Below, piece after piece: positions 61,497 to 64,000 of a stretch of 64,000 nucleotides of DNA (its first letter is position 1; each line of letters opens with the position of its first letter). The DNA lies in the NCBI RefSeq assembly GCF_003025005.1, contig NZ_PVSS01000008.1:124001-188000 (forward strand). Reading direction: 5' to 3'. Position numbers and translations under genes: made by a program. The notes under the pieces were generated by a model that saw nothing but the letters and a program-made list of their open reading frames with translations, had not been told where the DNA came from and did no database searches. Source of the DNA: Brumimicrobium mesophilum (GTDB lineage: Bacteria > Bacteroidota > Bacteroidia > Flavobacteriales_D > Crocinitomicaceae).

Positions 61497-64000
61497 TTAA
61501 TGTGCTTCTTCAGTTTCAGTATGACCATGTCCACCTTTGTGTTCATTTGCCATTTGAATATCTTTTAGAAGATCATTTTCCTCGTTACGTACTTTAACTT
61601 TATACCACATGTTTGGTTTTAAACCAATTTCCTCCAGTGCTTGGTATGAACGTTTACTGTCTGCTGATTTTCGAATCTTAGAATTAACATCATTCCAGTC
61701 ACCTACAATAATCGCATTAGCTGGACAAGCGTCACCACAAGCTGTAGTTACGTCTCCATCTGCAACTGGACGACTATCTTTCTTAGCATTCAGTTTACCT
61801 TCTTGAATTCGTTGTACACAGAAAGAACATTTCTCCATAACACCACGAGTTCTTACAGTTACATCTGGATTCAATACCATACGTCCTAAATCATCTTGTG
61901 CTGGATTCACCTCCCCAAACTTCTTGTAAGAAGGATAATTGAACCAGTTGAAACGTCTTACTTTATAAGGACAGTTGTTTGCACAGTAACGTGTACCGAT
62001 ACAACGGTTATATGTCATTTGATTTAACCCTTCATTCGAGTGAGTTGTTGCTGATACTGGACAAACAGTTTCACATGGTGCGTGATTACAGTGGTGACAC
62101 ATCATTGGTTGGTGAACAACCTTAGGATTTGTAGCCGCTCTTTCAGCTTTACTGTAACTAAATGTATCTTTATCTTTACGTGTACCAACCGTTGCTTCCT
62201 CGTCAGATGCATAATAACGGTCAATACGGATCCAATGCATTTCACGACCTCTTCTTACTTCGTCTTTTCCAACAACAGGAACGTTGTTTTCAACTTGACA
62301 AGCAACAAGACATGATCCACATCCAAAACAAGCATTCAAATCAATTGTCATCCCCCAACGGTGACCCACATTCTCTACAGGATGTGCATCCCATAAGTCG
62401 AATTCTGCCAATGGAGCTTCAACGTGATGACCATGTTCATCTATTTTTTGTAAAGTCCAATCAGGATTGTATGCGTCCTTTGAATGATTCTTGTATGTAT
62501 CAAGAGTAGTTTCTCTAATAATAGAATTCCTCGCCATCACAGTTCTGTGAATTTGAGTTGTTGCTATTGGATAGCGAACATTTTTATTTTCAATGGTCGC
62601 TGCCGCAGTATACTCCATAGTACCAGAGGCAGTTTGAATCATGCGGTAAGCATTCTCCCCAATTGTCTTTGGATTACCATTTTCGTCATTAACAAGACCA
62701 CCGTATTCTTTTGTTTGAAAAGCAGCTTTACCAATATTAGCTCCGCCTTCACCTCTTCCATATCCTAGAGCCAATCCTACAGTTCCAGGGGCTTGACCTG
62801 GAGAAGGATAAACAGGTAATTCGTATGTCACATCACCTACAGTGATTGAAGCCACTGTACATCCATTTTCTTGGTCAATGATAAAGTTATATCCTTCTGA
62901 TTCCATAATCGTAGGATTCATAGTGATATAATTGTCCCAAGTTACTTTTGTAATTGGATCAGGTGTTTCTTGTAACCAAGGGTTAGCAGCTTGATCTCCA
63001 CGACCAATCGCCGCTTTTTGATATAAAACAACTTCCAACTCACCAGCTTGTGGTAGTTTACTTGCTGTTTTTGAAATAGCACTTTCGTCAAAACTTGAAG
63101 CTGAAGGAGCTTTGATAGTTTTTGAGAATACTGAATTATGAATTGTAGTATTCCAGAAAGTATCAAAATTAGAAGTTCCTGCAAAATTATTATTCGACCA
63201 GTTCTCTTTAATGAAGTTAAAATAAACTTTACTGTCTTTCCCTTCACGCTCTGCCTTTCCAGACCAAACTAAGAAAGATTCTTGTGCAGAAACCGTATCG
63301 TATAAAGGACGAATAGTTGGTTGTGCTAAAGAGTATTCATTTGCTTTTGGAGAATAATCATTCCAAGACTCTAAAGCATGGTGGTCAGGAACTACAAACT
63401 TACATTTAGAAGCTGTTTCATCCATTACACCTGATAAAGAAACTGTCAATGCAGTGTTTCCTAGTGCTTCGGCTAATGCAACTCCGTTTGGAGCAGAATA
63501 AACAGGATTTACACCATAGAAAAATACTGCATCTGGTCCTTTACCTGCAAGTACATCAGAAACAAGTTTCATCATTTTATCATCTTCAGATGCAAACATC
63601 TGAACCGGGTTATTTAAGTTGATTGTTGAATCATAAGCTCCAATTAAAGAGTTTACTTTATTCACCAATACTTGAATAGCTACATTATTTGAAGAAGAAA
63701 TTACTAATCCATCTCCTTGGCGTAATTCTTTAATTATTCTATCAACGTTTTCTTTACCAACATTTTCAGGAATAGCAGAAGAAACACCCCCTGTTGAACC
63801 ACCTAAACCTTTAACTAAAGCTGCTAATAAACTTGCTTCTTCAGAAGGTTTGATCATTAAACGAACATCTGCATTTGAACCAGTAATTGACATATTAGAT
63901 TCAATTTGGTAATGCTTATTCATCCATTTCCCATCAGGATTACGTCTTTGTCCATATTGTCCTGAATACTGAGTTGACATCAACCAAGTACTTAAGAAAT
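61497..64000 (-). CDS. actB: Alternative complex III iron-sulfur subunit ActB, 3' part
   Basis: The frame is open to the window edge (codons read on through TWLMSTQYS past an internal ATG), so the 5' end lies outside. About 834 residues are visible. The N-terminal visible half is the molybdopterin-oxidoreductase-like domain, which in ActB has lost the cofactor and only acts structurally. The C-terminal half has the four-cluster ferredoxin domain: CFGCGSCLVACQVEN, CHHCNHAPCETVC, CIGTRYCANNCPYKVRRFNW, CSFCVQRI and CGDACPANAI. ActB carries electrons from ActC to the cytochrome subunits. A typical ActB has about 1000 residues, so roughly 170-200 are missing. Confidence 0.95.
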   Translation of the reverse strand, partial: FLSTWLMSTQYSGQYGQRRNPDGKWMNKHYQIESNMSITGSNADVRLMIKPSEEASLLAALVKGLGGSTGGVSSAIPENVGKENVDRIIKELRQGDGLVISSSNNVAIQVLVNKVNSLIGAYDSTINLNNPVQMFASEDDKMMKLVSDVLAGKGPDAVFFYGVNPVYSAPNGVALAEALGNTALTVSLSGVMDETASKCKFVVPDHHALESWNDYSPKANEYSLAQPTIRPLYDTVSAQESFLVWSGKAEREGKDSKVYFNFIKENWSNNNFAGTSNFDTFWNTTIHNSVFSKTIKAPSASSFDESAISKTASKLPQAGELEVVLYQKAAIGRGDQAANPWLQETPDPITKVTWDNYITMNPTIMESEGYNFIIDQENGCTVASITVGDVTYELPVYPSPGQAPGTVGLALGYGRGEGGANIGKAAFQTKEYGGLVNDENGNPKTIGENAYRMIQTASGTMEYTAAATIENKNVRYPIATTQIHRTVMARNSIIRETTLDTYKNHSKDAYNPDWTLQKIDEHGHHVEAPLAEFDLWDAHPVENVGHRWGMTIDLNACFGCGSCLVACQVENNVPVVGKDEVRRGREMHWIRIDRYYASDEEATVGTRKDKDTFSYSKAERAATNPKVVHQPMMCHHCNHAPCETVCPVSATTHSNEGLNQMTYNRCIGTRYCANNCPYKVRRFNWFNYPSYKKFGEVNPAQDDLGRMVLNPDVTVRTRGVMEKCSFCVQRIQEGKLNAKKDSRPVADGDVTTACGDACPANAIIVGDWNDVNSKIRKSADSKRSYQALEEIGLKPNMWYKVKVRNEENDLLKDIQMANEHKGGHGHTETEEAH

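Noticed and set aside
1-64000. tRNA, rRNA and riboswitch genes
   Set aside because: No cloverleaf-like segment, rRNA core sequence or known riboswitch consensus was recognised in the gaps.

Overview
This is an AT-rich chromosomal stretch from a Bacteroidota bacterium, most likely Flavobacteriales and possibly a Crocinitomicaceae/Fluviicola-like lineage (the family-level placement is inference). Support comes from three proteins with gliding-motility-type (type B) C-terminal secretion domains, one protein with a type A Por secretion tail, a PorP/SprF-like outer-membrane protein, promoters of the Bacteroidota TAnnTTTG type, an alternative complex III (ActB-F) operon and a b-type sdhCAB operon. 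No rRNA, tRNA or CRISPR array was seen.

Layout. 0-2 kb: the 5' part of an SMP-30/gluconolactonase-like lipoprotein, a small membrane protein with an MCP-type four-helix sensor, and a DUF5995 protein. 2.3-7.8 kb: an 1829-residue cytoplasmic fusion of a kexin-like subtilase, a caspase-like peptidase, a second subtilase and an alpha/beta-hydrolase, all with recognisable catalytic residues. This is the most unusual gene here. 8.1-10.8 kb: an OmpA-type lipoprotein, then an accessory patch with a class D beta-lactamase lipoprotein bounded by 9-bp repeats, a LecA/PA-IL-like beta-sandwich protein and a decayed tyrosine recombinase. 10.9-13.1 kb: a type B secreted protein overlapping its PorP/SprF-like partner. 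13.5-17.0 kb: sdhCAB. 17.2-22.7 kb: a secreted beta-rich protein, uridine kinase and a giant NtrY-like sensor kinase. 23-29.7 kb: a secreted trypsin-like protease, hemW, a small GIY-YIG nuclease between two copies of the hemW 3' end, and a PKD adhesin. 29.8-34.4 kb: a polysaccharide O-acylation operon of two SGNH hydrolases and an MBOAT. 34.7-37.3 kb: a SDR-like protein, recA and bcp. 37.5-42.8 kb: lineage-specific small secreted proteins and lipoproteins around a CUB/P-domain/PKD adhesin. 43-49.9 kb: yhaN/yhaO, small unknown genes, cvpA and yebC. 50-54.3 kb: a TonB siderophore receptor, a 62-residue conserved protein and ruvB. 54.3-64 kb: a respiratory operon running actB-actC-actD-actE-actF-coxB-coxA on the minus strand, with actB cut by the window edge.

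How it works together. SdhCAB feeds menaquinol; the Act complex oxidises it and passes electrons to the adjacent aa3-type oxidase. The secreted beta-lactamase, protease, adhesins and TonB receptor form a surface and envelope repertoire that depends on the type IX system. Several genes carry a TAnnTTTG box only 4-6 nt before their ATG, which suggests leaderless mRNAs. Intergenic regions hold strong hairpin terminators and several dispersed repeats.
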